From: Lentimicrobiaceae bacterium
GTDB lineage: Bacteria; Bacteroidota; Bacteroidia; Bacteroidales; F082
DNA: 64,000 nt
Direction: 5' to 3'
Assembly: GCA_015061315.1 (NCBI GenBank)
Contig: SUWV01000001.1
Coordinates: 186,001-250,000 of the forward strand
Shown: positions 1 to 8,370 of the stretch, one piece after another
How the letters are laid out: every line of letters begins with the position of its first letter
Position numbering within the stretch: position 1 is the stretch's first letter
Made by a program: the position numbers and the translations under genes
Notes under the pieces: model-generated
Databases searched by the model: none
Told to the model about the DNA's origin: nothing
What the model saw: the letters and a program-made list of their open reading frames with translations, nothing else

Positions 1-1
1 G

Positions 2-1309
2 AACATGAATGAATACAACAACGACTCTTTAAGTTCGGAAGATGCTAAGAATCAATTTGATGAGTTGTCGAAAGAGTTAGATTCCATTATGGAAAAGAAT
101 AAAGGTCTACAAGAGCCTTTCAACATTTCCAAAGACGAAAAGACTGAGGAAGAAATCAACAGCGATTTGGAAGAAGCCGGCGAGATGGAGAAAAGCGGCG
201 ATGATTCCGGAGCGAGCCAGAAGAAAAATGCGGCTGGCAAGAAGATGAAGGAGATGGCTGACAAGCTCTCAATGGATATGATGATGGGAGGAATGGAACA
301 ACTTGGTGAAGATGCGCATTTAATTCGTATTCTGTTAGAAAACGTCGTCCGCTCATCTCATGATGAAGAAAAGTTGATGAATGAAGTCGGCAATATGAAG
401 AAAGATGATCCGACACTTTCGGAAAAGATAAGTCGCCAGAAAGAAATCAGCGACAATTTTGCAATGGTTGAAGACTCTTTGAGAAAGATGGCGATGCGTC
501 AGCCTAAGATTAAAAACTTCGTATTCAACGAATTGCAACTCATCGACCAGCAATTAAATCAGGCGATGAAAGAAATGAACGAGATGATGTTAAGCTCGGC
601 AAGTTCTCGTCAGCAAAGAGCTATGATGTCGATGAATAATTTGGCATTGATGTTGGCAGAATCTCTTAACGATATGAATGAGAGCATGATGGAAGCGAGC
701 GGCTCATGTTCGAAGCCAAAAAACAGCAAAAAGCCAAGTCAAGGGAAACAGAGCATGAAGAAGATGAAAGACTTGCAGGAGCAACTTGGCAAGCAGCTGG
801 AACAGATGAGGAAAGAGATGCAGCAACAACAGAAAGAAGGAAAGCCGCAACAGTCGATGAGCGAGGAATTTGCTCGTATGGCAGCCCAACAAGAAATGCT
901 GCGCGAACAGATGCAGAAGATGTTAGATGAGATGAAGAAAGAAGGAATGACAGGCGACGACGGCGTCAACCAAATCATAAAAGATATGGAGAAATTGGAA
1001 GAAGATTTGGTGAATAAAAAAATCAATAATCAGACAATTAAACGCAATCAGGATATTTTGTTGAGAATGTTAAAAGCACAGAATGCGCAAGAAGAACGCG
1101 AGAAAGAAGAGAAACGCAAGTCGGAGGAATTTAAAGGCACCTATGAAAAACGCAAGATTGACGAGATAGAATACCAGGAAAACTTGAAGAAACAACAGGA
1201 ATTTTTAAGAATGAACAGCATAGAATATCAACCATTCTATAGAACAAAAATCAACGATTATTTCTTCAAAAAGAATTTAAATAAAGAGAATACAGATGAT
1301 AAAAATTGA
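2..1309 (+). CDS. DUF4175-like coiled-coil protein, C-terminal part (5' end outside window)
   Basis: The frame is open to the window edge: the codon before the first Met (position 5) is Asn. The true start therefore probably lies upstream and this is the C-terminal ~435 residues of a larger protein. The visible part has no membrane segment and is very rich in Met, Lys, Glu and Gln, as in a long helical or coiled-coil domain (about residues 180-385). It ends in a charged stretch with a Tyr-Arg...Tyr-Phe motif (YRTKINDYFFKKN). A Gln/Met/Glu-rich tail next to ybeY matches the DUF4175-type proteins of Bacteroidota, which have N-terminal membrane segments and unknown function. The stop overlaps the start of ybeY by 14 bases, so the two are probably translated from one transcript. 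The family call rests on composition and neighbourhood. Confidence 0.6.
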   Translation, partial: NMNEYNNDSLSSEDAKNQFDELSKELDSIMEKNKGLQEPFNISKDEKTEEEINSDLEEAGEMEKSGDDSGASQKKNAAGKKMKEMADKLSMDMMMGGMEQLGEDAHLIRILLENVVRSSHDEEKLMNEVGNMKKDDPTLSEKISRQKEISDNFAMVEDSLRKMAMRQPKIKNFVFNELQLIDQQLNQAMKEMNEMMLSSASSRQQRAMMSMNNLALMLAESLNDMNESMMEASGSCSKPKNSKKPSQGKQSMKKMKDLQEQLGKQLEQMRKEMQQQQKEGKPQQSMSEEFARMAAQQEMLREQMQKMLDEMKKEGMTGDDGVNQIIKDMEKLEEDLVNKKINNQTIKRNQDILLRMLKAQNAQEEREKEEKRKSEEFKGTYEKRKIDEIEYQENLKKQQEFLRMNSIEYQPFYRTKINDYFFKKNLNKENTDDKN

Positions 1310-1715
1310 TTTCATAGATACTGACATTTTAACCGAAGAGATGTTTGGCGTGAAAGAATGGATAAGAGACTTTGTCAAATCTTACGGCAAGGAAGTTGGA
1401 GAATTGTATTATTCATTTTGTAGCGACGAATATCTTTATAAGATGAATGTAGAGTTATTGGGACACGATTTTTACACCGACATTATCACTTTTCCTTTGA
1501 ATGAATGCGAGACGATTTTGTCGGCAGAGTTTCATATAAGCATTGATCGAATCAAGGAAAATGCTGTCACTTTCAATCGTAGTTTCAGAGACGAATTACA
1601 TCGAGTCATGGCACATGGAGTATTACATTTAATCGGCTTTGACGACTTATGTGAAGATGATGAGAAGCAGATGAGAGAGGAAGAAGAAAAATGTCTTATG
1701 ATGAGAGTTAAATGA
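1296..1715 (+). CDS. ybeY: YbeY endoribonuclease (rRNA maturation)
   Basis: A 139-residue protein with the UPF0054/YbeY signature. The metal-binding motif HGVLHLIGFDD spans residues 107-117; His107 and His111 are the first two ligands. The third ligand, His in E. coli YbeY (HGxLHLxGYDH), reads Asp here, a variant I recall from other Bacteroidota. YbeY is a cytoplasmic single-strand endoribonuclease needed for 16S rRNA 3'-end maturation and ribosome quality control. The length is usual for the family. The start overlaps the preceding gene. A ParB-site-like palindrome follows 24 bases after the stop, before mnmG. Confidence 0.92.
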   Translation: MIKIDFIDTDILTEEMFGVKEWIRDFVKSYGKEVGELYYSFCSDEYLYKMNVELLGHDFYTDIITFPLNECETILSAEFHISIDRIKENAVTFNRSFRDELHRVMAHGVLHLIGFDDLCEDDEKQMREEEEKCLMMRVK

Positions 1716-1739
1716 TGATAATTAGAAAGTTATAAAATA

Positions 1740-1755
1740 CGTTTCACGTGAAATA
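1740..1755. promoter_or_regulatory. parS-like ParB-binding palindrome, left copy
   Basis: The 16 bases CGTTTCACGTGAAATA match the widely conserved chromosomal parS consensus TGTTTCACGTGAAACA at 14 of 16 positions, including the whole core GTTTCACGTGAAA. It lies between ybeY and mnmG. That ParB nucleates on this sequence in many phyla is established; binding here is inferred. Confidence 0.75.
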
Positions 1756-1768
1756 ATAAACAAAAGAT

Positions 1769-3643
1769 ATGATATTCGACAAATACGATGTTATTGTTGT
1801 AGGCGGAGGTCACGCCGGATGCGAGGCTGCAGCAGCTGCCGCAAATATGGGAAGCAAGACACTTCTCATCACAATGAACATGAACGCAATGGCAGCCATG
1901 TCGTGTAACCCCGCTGTTGGAGGAATAGCCAAAGGTCAGATTGTTCGCGAAATTGACGCTCTCGGCGGGCAGATGGGTATTGTTGCCGACAAGACAATGA
2001 TACAATTTAGAATGCTTAATAAATCAAAAGGACCAGCAGTGTGGAGCCCACGAGTCCAAAGCGATAAATTTGAATTTGCAGCAGAATGGAGAAACGTACT
2101 TGAAAAGACTAATAACTTAGAATTTTGGCAAGATCATGTCGATTCTCTTATCGTTGAAGGTGACATTATTCGCGGCGTACACTGCCAGATGGGAGGCGAT
2201 ATTTATTCAAAAACCGTCATTTTAACCAACGGAACTTTCTTGAATGGAAAAATATTTATTGGAGAAAAATCGTTTTCTGGTGGCAGAATATCCGAAAGCG
2301 CAAGCTACGGAATTACAGAACAACTCGTCTCTTTAGGATTTGAAGCCGACAGAATGAAGACGGGGACTCCGATGAGAATAGACGGAAGAAGCATCGACTT
2401 TAGTAAACTCTCGGAACAAAAAGGCGACGATGACGTAACAGGATTTTCATATTTAGAAATAGAAAAGCCTAAACAACAACGTAGCTGTCATATTGCTTAC
2501 ACTTCATTAGAAGTACACGATATTTTAAGAAAAGGATTTGAAAAATCTCCGCTGTTCACAGGCAGAATAAAAGGAATAGGACCAAGATATTGTCCAAGCA
2601 TCGAAGATAAAATAGAGCGCTTTGCCGACAAAGATTTTCATCAGTTGTTTGTCGAGCCAGAAGGCAGGACAACTGTGGAATACTACCTTAACGGATTCAG
2701 TTCTTCCCTGCCTGAAGATATACAATATGAAGCATTGCGCCATATAGAAGGTTTTGAAAACGCTAAGATTTTCCGTCCAGGTTATGCTATAGAATACGAC
2801 TTCTTCCCTCCTAACCAGCTTTATCATAGCTTAGAAACACATCATATTCATGGCTTGTTTTTCGCAGGACAAATCAACGGAACTACGGGTTACGAAGAAG
2901 CCGCTGCTCAAGGCCTGATGGCTGGCATCAACGCACACAGATCTATTCACGATTTAGAACCTATAGTTTTGCGCAGAGATGAAGCTTATATCGGAGTTTT
3001 AATTGATGATTTAATTACAAAGAGCGTCGATGAGCCATACAGAATGTTTACAAGTCGCGCAGAATATCGCATCTTATTACGTCAAGATAATGCAGACGCT
3101 CGTCTTACAGAAAAAGGATATGAGATAGGTCTCGCAACAGAAGAACGCTTGAATCATTATAAAAACAAATATGAAAGAATTAACGAATTAGTTGATTTCT
3201 TAAAAAACACCAATATCAGTCCAGACAGAATTAATGGATTGTTAGAATCGAAAGGCACTCCTGGCATTGCTAATAAAATGCGCTTGGCTCAGATCCTTAC
3301 TCGTCCTCAAATAAGTCTAACTGATATGATAAATGTTATAGACAATCTTAAAAACGAATATGATTTAAGCAATGAATCTATAAGAAACATTGTTGAAGAG
3401 GCTGAGATTATAGTCAAATATGAGGGTTATATCGACAAAGAAAGAGAGGTCGCTGATAAGTTAAACAGACTCGAAAACGTAAAACTAAGTCCAGATTTCG
3501 ATTACTACGCCTTAAATTCATTAACAATGGAGGCGAGAGAAAAATTGACAAAACATAAACCACAGACTTTAGGTCAGGCAAGTAGAATTAGCGGCATCTC
3601 TCCTGCTGATATTTCTGTTATCGCTGTTTATCTCGGCAGATAG
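1769..3643 (+). CDS. mnmG: MnmG (GidA), tRNA U34 carboxymethylaminomethyl modification enzyme
   Basis: A 624-residue FAD protein of normal length. The dinucleotide-binding loop GGGHAGCEAA begins at residue 12. Further family motifs are SCNPAVGGIAKGQ near residue 45, the flavin-binding GTFLNGKIFIG and the late SRAEYRLLLR-type motif (here SRAEYRILLR). The C-terminal helical domain contacts the partner MnmE. With MnmE it adds the cmnm5 group to wobble uridine in tRNAs reading NNA/NNG codons. The gene is bracketed by two parS-like palindromes, the second overlapping its stop codon. mnmG is often near the replication origin in bacteria, which fits parS sites here. Confidence 0.97.
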   Translation: MIFDKYDVIVVGGGHAGCEAAAAAANMGSKTLLITMNMNAMAAMSCNPAVGGIAKGQIVREIDALGGQMGIVADKTMIQFRMLNKSKGPAVWSPRVQSDKFEFAAEWRNVLEKTNNLEFWQDHVDSLIVEGDIIRGVHCQMGGDIYSKTVILTNGTFLNGKIFIGEKSFSGGRISESASYGITEQLVSLGFEADRMKTGTPMRIDGRSIDFSKLSEQKGDDDVTGFSYLEIEKPKQQRSCHIAYTSLEVHDILRKGFEKSPLFTGRIKGIGPRYCPSIEDKIERFADKDFHQLFVEPEGRTTVEYYLNGFSSSLPEDIQYEALRHIEGFENAKIFRPGYAIEYDFFPPNQLYHSLETHHIHGLFFAGQINGTTGYEEAAAQGLMAGINAHRSIHDLEPIVLRRDEAYIGVLIDDLITKSVDEPYRMFTSRAEYRILLRQDNADARLTEKGYEIGLATEERLNHYKNKYERINELVDFLKNTNISPDRINGLLESKGTPGIANKMRLAQILTRPQISLTDMINVIDNLKNEYDLSNESIRNIVEEAEIIVKYEGYIDKEREVADKLNRLENVKLSPDFDYYALNSLTMEAREKLTKHKPQTLGQASRISGISPADISVIAVYLGR

Positions 3644-3657
3644 TTTCACGTGAAATA
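3642..3657. promoter_or_regulatory. parS-like ParB-binding palindrome, right copy
   Basis: AGTTTCACGTGAAATA matches the parS consensus TGTTTCACGTGAAACA at 14 of 16 positions and shares the 14-base stretch GTTTCACGTGAAAT with the copy at 1740. Its first two bases overlap the TAG stop of mnmG. I saw no other TTTCACGTGAAA in the window. Confidence 0.75.
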
Positions 3658-3685
3658 GAAGTATAAATTATTGAAATAAAATATT

Positions 3686-4567
3686 ATGAGCAAAAAATGT
3701 CTATGGTGCAACTCAGAAAATAATCATCAATTTTTACAACTTAAAGATTATTTTCTCACACAAGAAGATTTTGAAATCCTTGAATGTAATGATTGTAAAC
3801 TTTTGTTTACAACCCCATGCCCTGCCCCAGATAAAATCGGAGATTATTATAAATCGGAAGAATATCTAAGCCATAATGATGAGAAAAGAAGTTTGTTTGC
3901 AAGGATATATAATATCGTAAAAAAGACTAACATCAAGAACAAATTTAATATAGCAGTCGGCAGTCAACAGTCAGCGGTTAAAATATTAGATATTGGCTGC
4001 GGTGTAGGTGATTTCCTTAACTATGCAAAAGAAAAAGGCTGCGATATAATAGGTATCGAACCAAACGATGATGCAAGAAAAATTGCAGAAAAGAAATTAA
4101 ATACTGAAGTCCTCTCCCCTGCCGACTTAAAAAATCTACCCGACAATTCATTTGATATAATTACAATGTGGCATGTTCTCGAACATGTGGCAGATCTCAA
4201 AACAGAAATTCATCATCTACAAAGATTACTCAAAAATGACGGCAGACTAATTTTAGCTCTTCCAAACTATAAATCTTACGATGCAGAATATTATAAAGAT
4301 AAATGGGCGGCCTACGACGTTCCACGACACTTAAATCACTTCTCAAGAACATCTATTGAAAATATTTTTAAAGAAACTCAGTTTCAACTCGCTGATATTA
4401 AACCACTTAAATGGGATAGCTTCTATATATCAATGCTCAGCGAACAATATTTAGGTAATGGCAATTCGTTTATAAAAGGTGCAATAATAGGCTGGAAATC
4501 AAATAGAAAAGCCAAAAAATCAGGCGAATATTCAAGCTTGGTGTACATATTAATTAAGAATGCATAA
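3686..4567 (+). CDS. Class I SAM-dependent methyltransferase with N-terminal Cys4 motif
   Basis: A 293-residue protein. Two CxxC pairs (CLWC at residue 5 and CNDC at about 34) look like a small zinc knuckle. The Rossmann methyltransferase fold follows: motif I ILDIGCGVGDFL, an acidic residue at the end of beta-2 (IIGIEPN), and post-motifs DIITMWHVLEHV. This pattern is typical of Methyltransf_23 proteins of Bacteroidota and many sugar or lipid methyltransferases. The substrate cannot be told. Just before motif I an extra stretch AVGSQQSAV is encoded by a 7-base tandem array (3953-3979), so it looks like inserted repeat DNA in a surface loop. The stop codon lies in another heptamer array. Confidence 0.85.
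   Translation: MSKKCLWCNSENNHQFLQLKDYFLTQEDFEILECNDCKLLFTTPCPAPDKIGDYYKSEEYLSHNDEKRSLFARIYNIVKKTNIKNKFNIAVGSQQSAVKILDIGCGVGDFLNYAKEKGCDIIGIEPNDDARKIAEKKLNTEVLSPADLKNLPDNSFDIITMWHVLEHVADLKTEIHHLQRLLKNDGRLILALPNYKSYDAEYYKDKWAAYDVPRHLNHFSRTSIENIFKETQFQLADIKPLKWDSFYISMLSEQYLGNGNSFIKGAIIGWKSNRKAKKSGEYSSLVYILIKNA
3953..3979 (+). repeat. Heptamer array inside the methyltransferase gene
   Basis: Imperfect 7-base units (GCAGTCG, GCAGTCA, ACAGTCA, GCGGTT) are translated as AVGSQQSAV directly before methyltransferase motif I. The pattern is like the intergenic arrays elsewhere in the window. Confidence 0.6.
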
Positions 4568-4592
4568 TTCATAATTAAGAATTAAAATTATC
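4555..4592 (+). repeat. Heptamer array at the methyltransferase stop codon
   Basis: Units of seven (ATTAAGA, ATGCATA, ATTCATA, ATTAAGA, ATTAAAA) run through the end of the coding sequence and supply the TAA stop. The rest of the gap to 4760 is AT-rich, and I see no gene, RNA or clear promoter in it. Confidence 0.6.
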
Positions 4593-4760
4593 AAAAAGTG
4601 AAAATAAGCAATTTTAAGGCGTTTTAAGCGATTTTTATACTTTAATGAAGTAAGAGTCAGAAAAATCAAAAAAGTCGATTAGAACGAATGAAATTTTAAA
4701 AGCTGTGATTTAATGCTAAATGGTTGATTTATAACAGAAAAACTAAATAACACTGATTTT

Positions 4761-7700
4761 ATGAAGAAAAATAGTATTTATAAGGATTACGTAAGCCTAT
4801 TTTTACTTGTCTTGATATTTATTTCAAGCAACATTATCATAAAATCAAAAAATAGCAAAGAAAGAATAGCTGACGAAATTTCATCGTCACTTATAACATT
4901 ACAAAACAAACACGACAGCATAGCATCTTACTTTAAGCAACATTATGAAATAATCATAAAGGATCCTAAAAAATTCTTTCCGACAAAAGATGAAAATAAT
5001 ATAGCGGCTTATTTCTTCAAAAACGACAGCCTTATATACTGGAATTCCGACATAAACGACCCAAGGTCGTTACTGCAACTCAACTCAAAAAATAATATCT
5101 ACAAACAAGGTCATTACGATTATTACGTCGCAATGTCTTCCTGCGATTCATTAAAAATTTTCACCTCTACCCCACTCTGCCATCACAATCCTTATTTAGA
5201 GAAGCACGACAATTATATTCCCGAGAAAATTAACGGCTCTTATAATATTAACTTCTGCCTCGAAAATGAAAAATTGTCGTACCACATCGATTATCACGCA
5301 AAGATGAACGATTTAGAGTCGTATATCTTAGGATTATTGTTAATAATAATTTTCACAAAATCGCTTGCATTATTATGGTACAAAATATCAGATAAAGCCA
5401 AACATAAATATCTGATGTTTTTAATCACCAGCATAGGCTTATACTTTATAATCATATTTTTACAGAAAAATCTATTTATTTCAACTTCCAATTTATTCGG
5501 AAAGTCGTGCCTGATAGAAAGCTGCAGATATTCAATCAGCCTCGGCTCGCTTGCGGAATTTGCAATATTATTCTTTGGCAACAGCATCATCTTTTCTTCA
5601 ACAATCAAAGAAAAATCTACATTAAAACAATCGTCTCGAATATTTATCAGCTCAGCTATCTTAATAATATTCATACTCTTATACACCTTTCTCATATTTG
5701 AACTCATCTCAAATATCAACATTCCATTTTCATTCCTTCAAATATATAACACCACTACAGGCAGCTACATCTTTCTATTCATAATTGTAGTATTTACGTG
5801 TGCTATCATACAGATGCTCAATAATATAATGAAAATTATCATTACAGAAGAGCAATCTTATATGTGGTCGATAATATGTCTGCTTGCACTCGGTGCAATA
5901 TTTGAAATCATATCAAATCAATTTATCGAACTGCATTATTCCATTCTTACAAATATTGTTTGCTTAACTTATTATCTAATAACTATTTGGGAGAAAAAAA
6001 GTAAAACAAGAGCAAAAACAATCATTAAAGAGCTGTGCATCATAACATTGATGTCGATACAATTGACTTACATACTTTATCTCATTAATGAGACGAAAGA
6101 AAAGGAAGAGATGGAATGGTTCGCAAATGTTGTGGGCGACGAATCGGACAAGACTTTTGAAAAATCGATGATAAATATTTCCGAGAAAATTAAGAATGAC
6201 GAGTATATTATCAATTGGCAGAAAGACAACAATTTCCCTTCGGACGACAGTATCTTAAATTATCTTAACCAAAAATATTTTAACACAAAGGAGATCAATG
6301 TTTATAACAAAGTCGTTACGTTATGCGACACAAATACGATATTGATTTTAAAAGATATAGACGATTTTGAGATTAACTGTAACAATTTATTTAATGAAAT
6401 ATTAGAAGTAAATAACACAGTGAAAATCAACGAGGAGCTAACATTAGTCGATGACCCGACAACAGACAGCTATTATATCTTAAAACTCGACCTCTCCCCT
6501 ATCGACTCCACGCATCGGAACATAATGTACATCGAGTTCTACAAAGAATACATATTATATTATATAGGTCTGCCTGAGCTTGTAAGTTCGCACGAAAATA
6601 TCATAATGCCGAATCTCGTGAATTATTCGTTCAGTAGCTATAACGGTGATATTCTGCAATATAAATATGGTTTCTATAACTATCCGAGCGAGCTTAGCAA
6701 TTTCAGATATAAGAACGAAGAATACGTAAAAACAAGAATTTTCAAACATCTGACAAAAACCTTTGGCGACAAAACTATTATAGTCACCATCGAGAAACCA
6801 CGTTTCATCGACATCGTTGCTCCGTTTTCATACATATTTCTGATACTATCTCTGATACATTTCTTCATCTGGAAAGTGTCTAAAAAACGAGAAAACAAGA
6901 TAATCAAACAGAGCTTCCACGGAAAAATGCAGATGACAATCATCTTGACTTTGAGTTTCTCATTTATGGTTGCAGGAGTTACATCATTCTTGTTTATGAG
7001 AAATTCATTGAATAAGAAGACATTTGAATTTCAATATGAAAAGAATAAAACTATAGTTAAAAATATCGAGGACGATTTTAAACGTAACGACATCAACGAT
7101 ACAGATTATCTTAAAAATTATAAAGAAAACTATTTTACCGATATCAATATTTACGATTTAGACGGTAATTTGATAAACACTACACAGCCAAAACTTTTCG
7201 AAGAACATAAGTCAAAAATTATTAACAGAAAGGCTTATGAAGCGATTAAACTGCGAAACAGATTGTTTTATTCTTGCGAAGAAAAGATTGACGAGACGAC
7301 TTACAACTCGTCATATTTCCCACTGAAAGACAATGACGGAATCACTTACGCCATCATCAATATTCCGTATTTCGACAATACGATGACCAACAAAAGCAGT
7401 ATGTCGAATTTCGTCATAACTTATCTTAATATTATTTTAGTTTTGATGGGATTGTCGGCATTGATAGTAATTTTGATGACGAGGAAGACAATAAAGCCTT
7501 TAGAGATAATACAAGATAAGATGCAGAAAATCAATCTTGGAGAGAAAAACGAGATTATAGAATGGAAAAGCAACGACGAGATTGGGGATCTGATTGAGAT
7601 TTATAATAAACTGATTAAGGAATTGGAAATCAGCGCCAACAAACTGATGCGTTCGGAGAGAGAGACGGCTTGGAGAGAGATGGCACGTCAGGTAGCGCAT

Positions 7701-8324
7701 GAGATAAAAAATCCGCTGACACCGATGAAACTCAACATTCAATTTTTGCAGATGGCGTGGGACGAGAAAAATCCTGACATCGACAAGAAATTGCGTGAGA
7801 CGACAAAATCGACTTTAGAACAGATTGAAATACTTTCAAATATTGCAAGCGCGTTTTCAGATTATGCGAAACTGCCAAAGAAAAACATCGAATATTTCAA
7901 TCTTAAAGAGCTTATTCTTAACACTATAAATCTTTATGACAATAATGAAAACATAAAGATAAAGCTCGTTGTGGAAAACGAAAGCGATTTCAATATCAAT
8001 TCAGATAAAAACAATTTAGGCATCGTTTTTGGTAATATCATCAAAAATGCAATACAAGCTATTGGCAAAAATGACAATGGTGAAATCTTAATTAAAATTA
8101 ACGATTGGGAAAATTCATTTAATATTTCAATTAGCGATAATGGCTGCGGAATTGCTGAAGAAGAAAAGAAAAAAATATTCATGCCTAATTTCACCACAAA
8201 GTCGAGCGGTATGGGAGTCGGATTATCAATAGTTTACGATATTTTGGAGACATTAGACGGCAAGATAAACTTTGAAAGCGAAGTCGGGAAAGGAACGACG
8301 TTTATAATAAATATTAAGAAATGA
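4761..8324 (+). CDS. Large membrane sensor histidine kinase, NtrY-like, orphan
   Basis: A 1187-residue kinase. One N-terminal membrane helix and a ~150-residue extracytoplasmic part are followed by a block of hydrophobic helices (about residues 185-450), a second sensor segment, a helix near 690, another near 735, a third sensor segment and a helix near 890. A HAMP-like linker (about 905-960, with NDEIGDL) leads to the kinase core: H-box VAHEIKNPLTPMKL with His980, N-box NIIKNAIQAI near 1095, G1 DNGCGIAEEE near 1125 and G2 GMGVGLSIV near 1150. The AWREMARQVAHEIKNPL sequence is characteristic of NtrY-type kinases. No response-regulator gene is adjacent, so its partner must be elsewhere; the signal is unknown. 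The first 190 bases upstream hold no gene. Confidence 0.9.
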   Translation: MKKNSIYKDYVSLFLLVLIFISSNIIIKSKNSKERIADEISSSLITLQNKHDSIASYFKQHYEIIIKDPKKFFPTKDENNIAAYFFKNDSLIYWNSDINDPRSLLQLNSKNNIYKQGHYDYYVAMSSCDSLKIFTSTPLCHHNPYLEKHDNYIPEKINGSYNINFCLENEKLSYHIDYHAKMNDLESYILGLLLIIIFTKSLALLWYKISDKAKHKYLMFLITSIGLYFIIIFLQKNLFISTSNLFGKSCLIESCRYSISLGSLAEFAILFFGNSIIFSSTIKEKSTLKQSSRIFISSAILIIFILLYTFLIFELISNINIPFSFLQIYNTTTGSYIFLFIIVVFTCAIIQMLNNIMKIIITEEQSYMWSIICLLALGAIFEIISNQFIELHYSILTNIVCLTYYLITIWEKKSKTRAKTIIKELCIITLMSIQLTYILYLINETKEKEEMEWFANVVGDESDKTFEKSMINISEKIKNDEYIINWQKDNNFPSDDSILNYLNQKYFNTKEINVYNKVVTLCDTNTILILKDIDDFEINCNNLFNEILEVNNTVKINEELTLVDDPTTDSYYILKLDLSPIDSTHRNIMYIEFYKEYILYYIGLPELVSSHENIIMPNLVNYSFSSYNGDILQYKYGFYNYPSELSNFRYKNEEYVKTRIFKHLTKTFGDKTIIVTIEKPRFIDIVAPFSYIFLILSLIHFFIWKVSKKRENKIIKQSFHGKMQMTIILTLSFSFMVAGVTSFLFMRNSLNKKTFEFQYEKNKTIVKNIEDDFKRNDINDTDYLKNYKENYFTDINIYDLDGNLINTTQPKLFEEHKSKIINRKAYEAIKLRNRLFYSCEEKIDETTYNSSYFPLKDNDGITYAIINIPYFDNTMTNKSSMSNFVITYLNIILVLMGLSALIVILMTRKTIKPLEIIQDKMQKINLGEKNEIIEWKSNDEIGDLIEIYNKLIKELEISANKLMRSERETAWREMARQVAHEIKNPLTPMKLNIQFLQMAWDEKNPDIDKKLRETTKSTLEQIEILSNIASAFSDYAKLPKKNIEYFNLKELILNTINLYDNNENIKIKLVVENESDFNINSDKNNLGIVFGNIIKNAIQAIGKNDNGEILIKINDWENSFNISISDNGCGIAEEEKKKIFMPNFTTKSSGMGVGLSIVYDILETLDGKINFESEVGKGTTFIINIKK

Positions 8325-8340
8325 ATAAAGAGTAAATTAT

Positions 8341-8348
8341 TATATTTG
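8341..8348 (+). promoter_or_regulatory. Bacteroidota -7 box for the subtilase gene
   Basis: TATATTTG fits TAnnTTTG and lies 22 bases before the start codon. No clear TTG -33 element is seen. Confidence 0.5.
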
Positions 8349-8370
8349 CAAAAATGAAAATCCATAAATT

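Noticed and set aside
4593-4760. Possible small RNA or riboswitch before the sensor kinase
   Set aside because: AT-rich sequence with no stable stem, promoter box or conserved motif that I could recognise.
5294-5722. 142-codon minus-strand ORF opposite the sensor kinase
   Set aside because: It lies against the kinase's hydrophobic helices and has no promoter or family motif.
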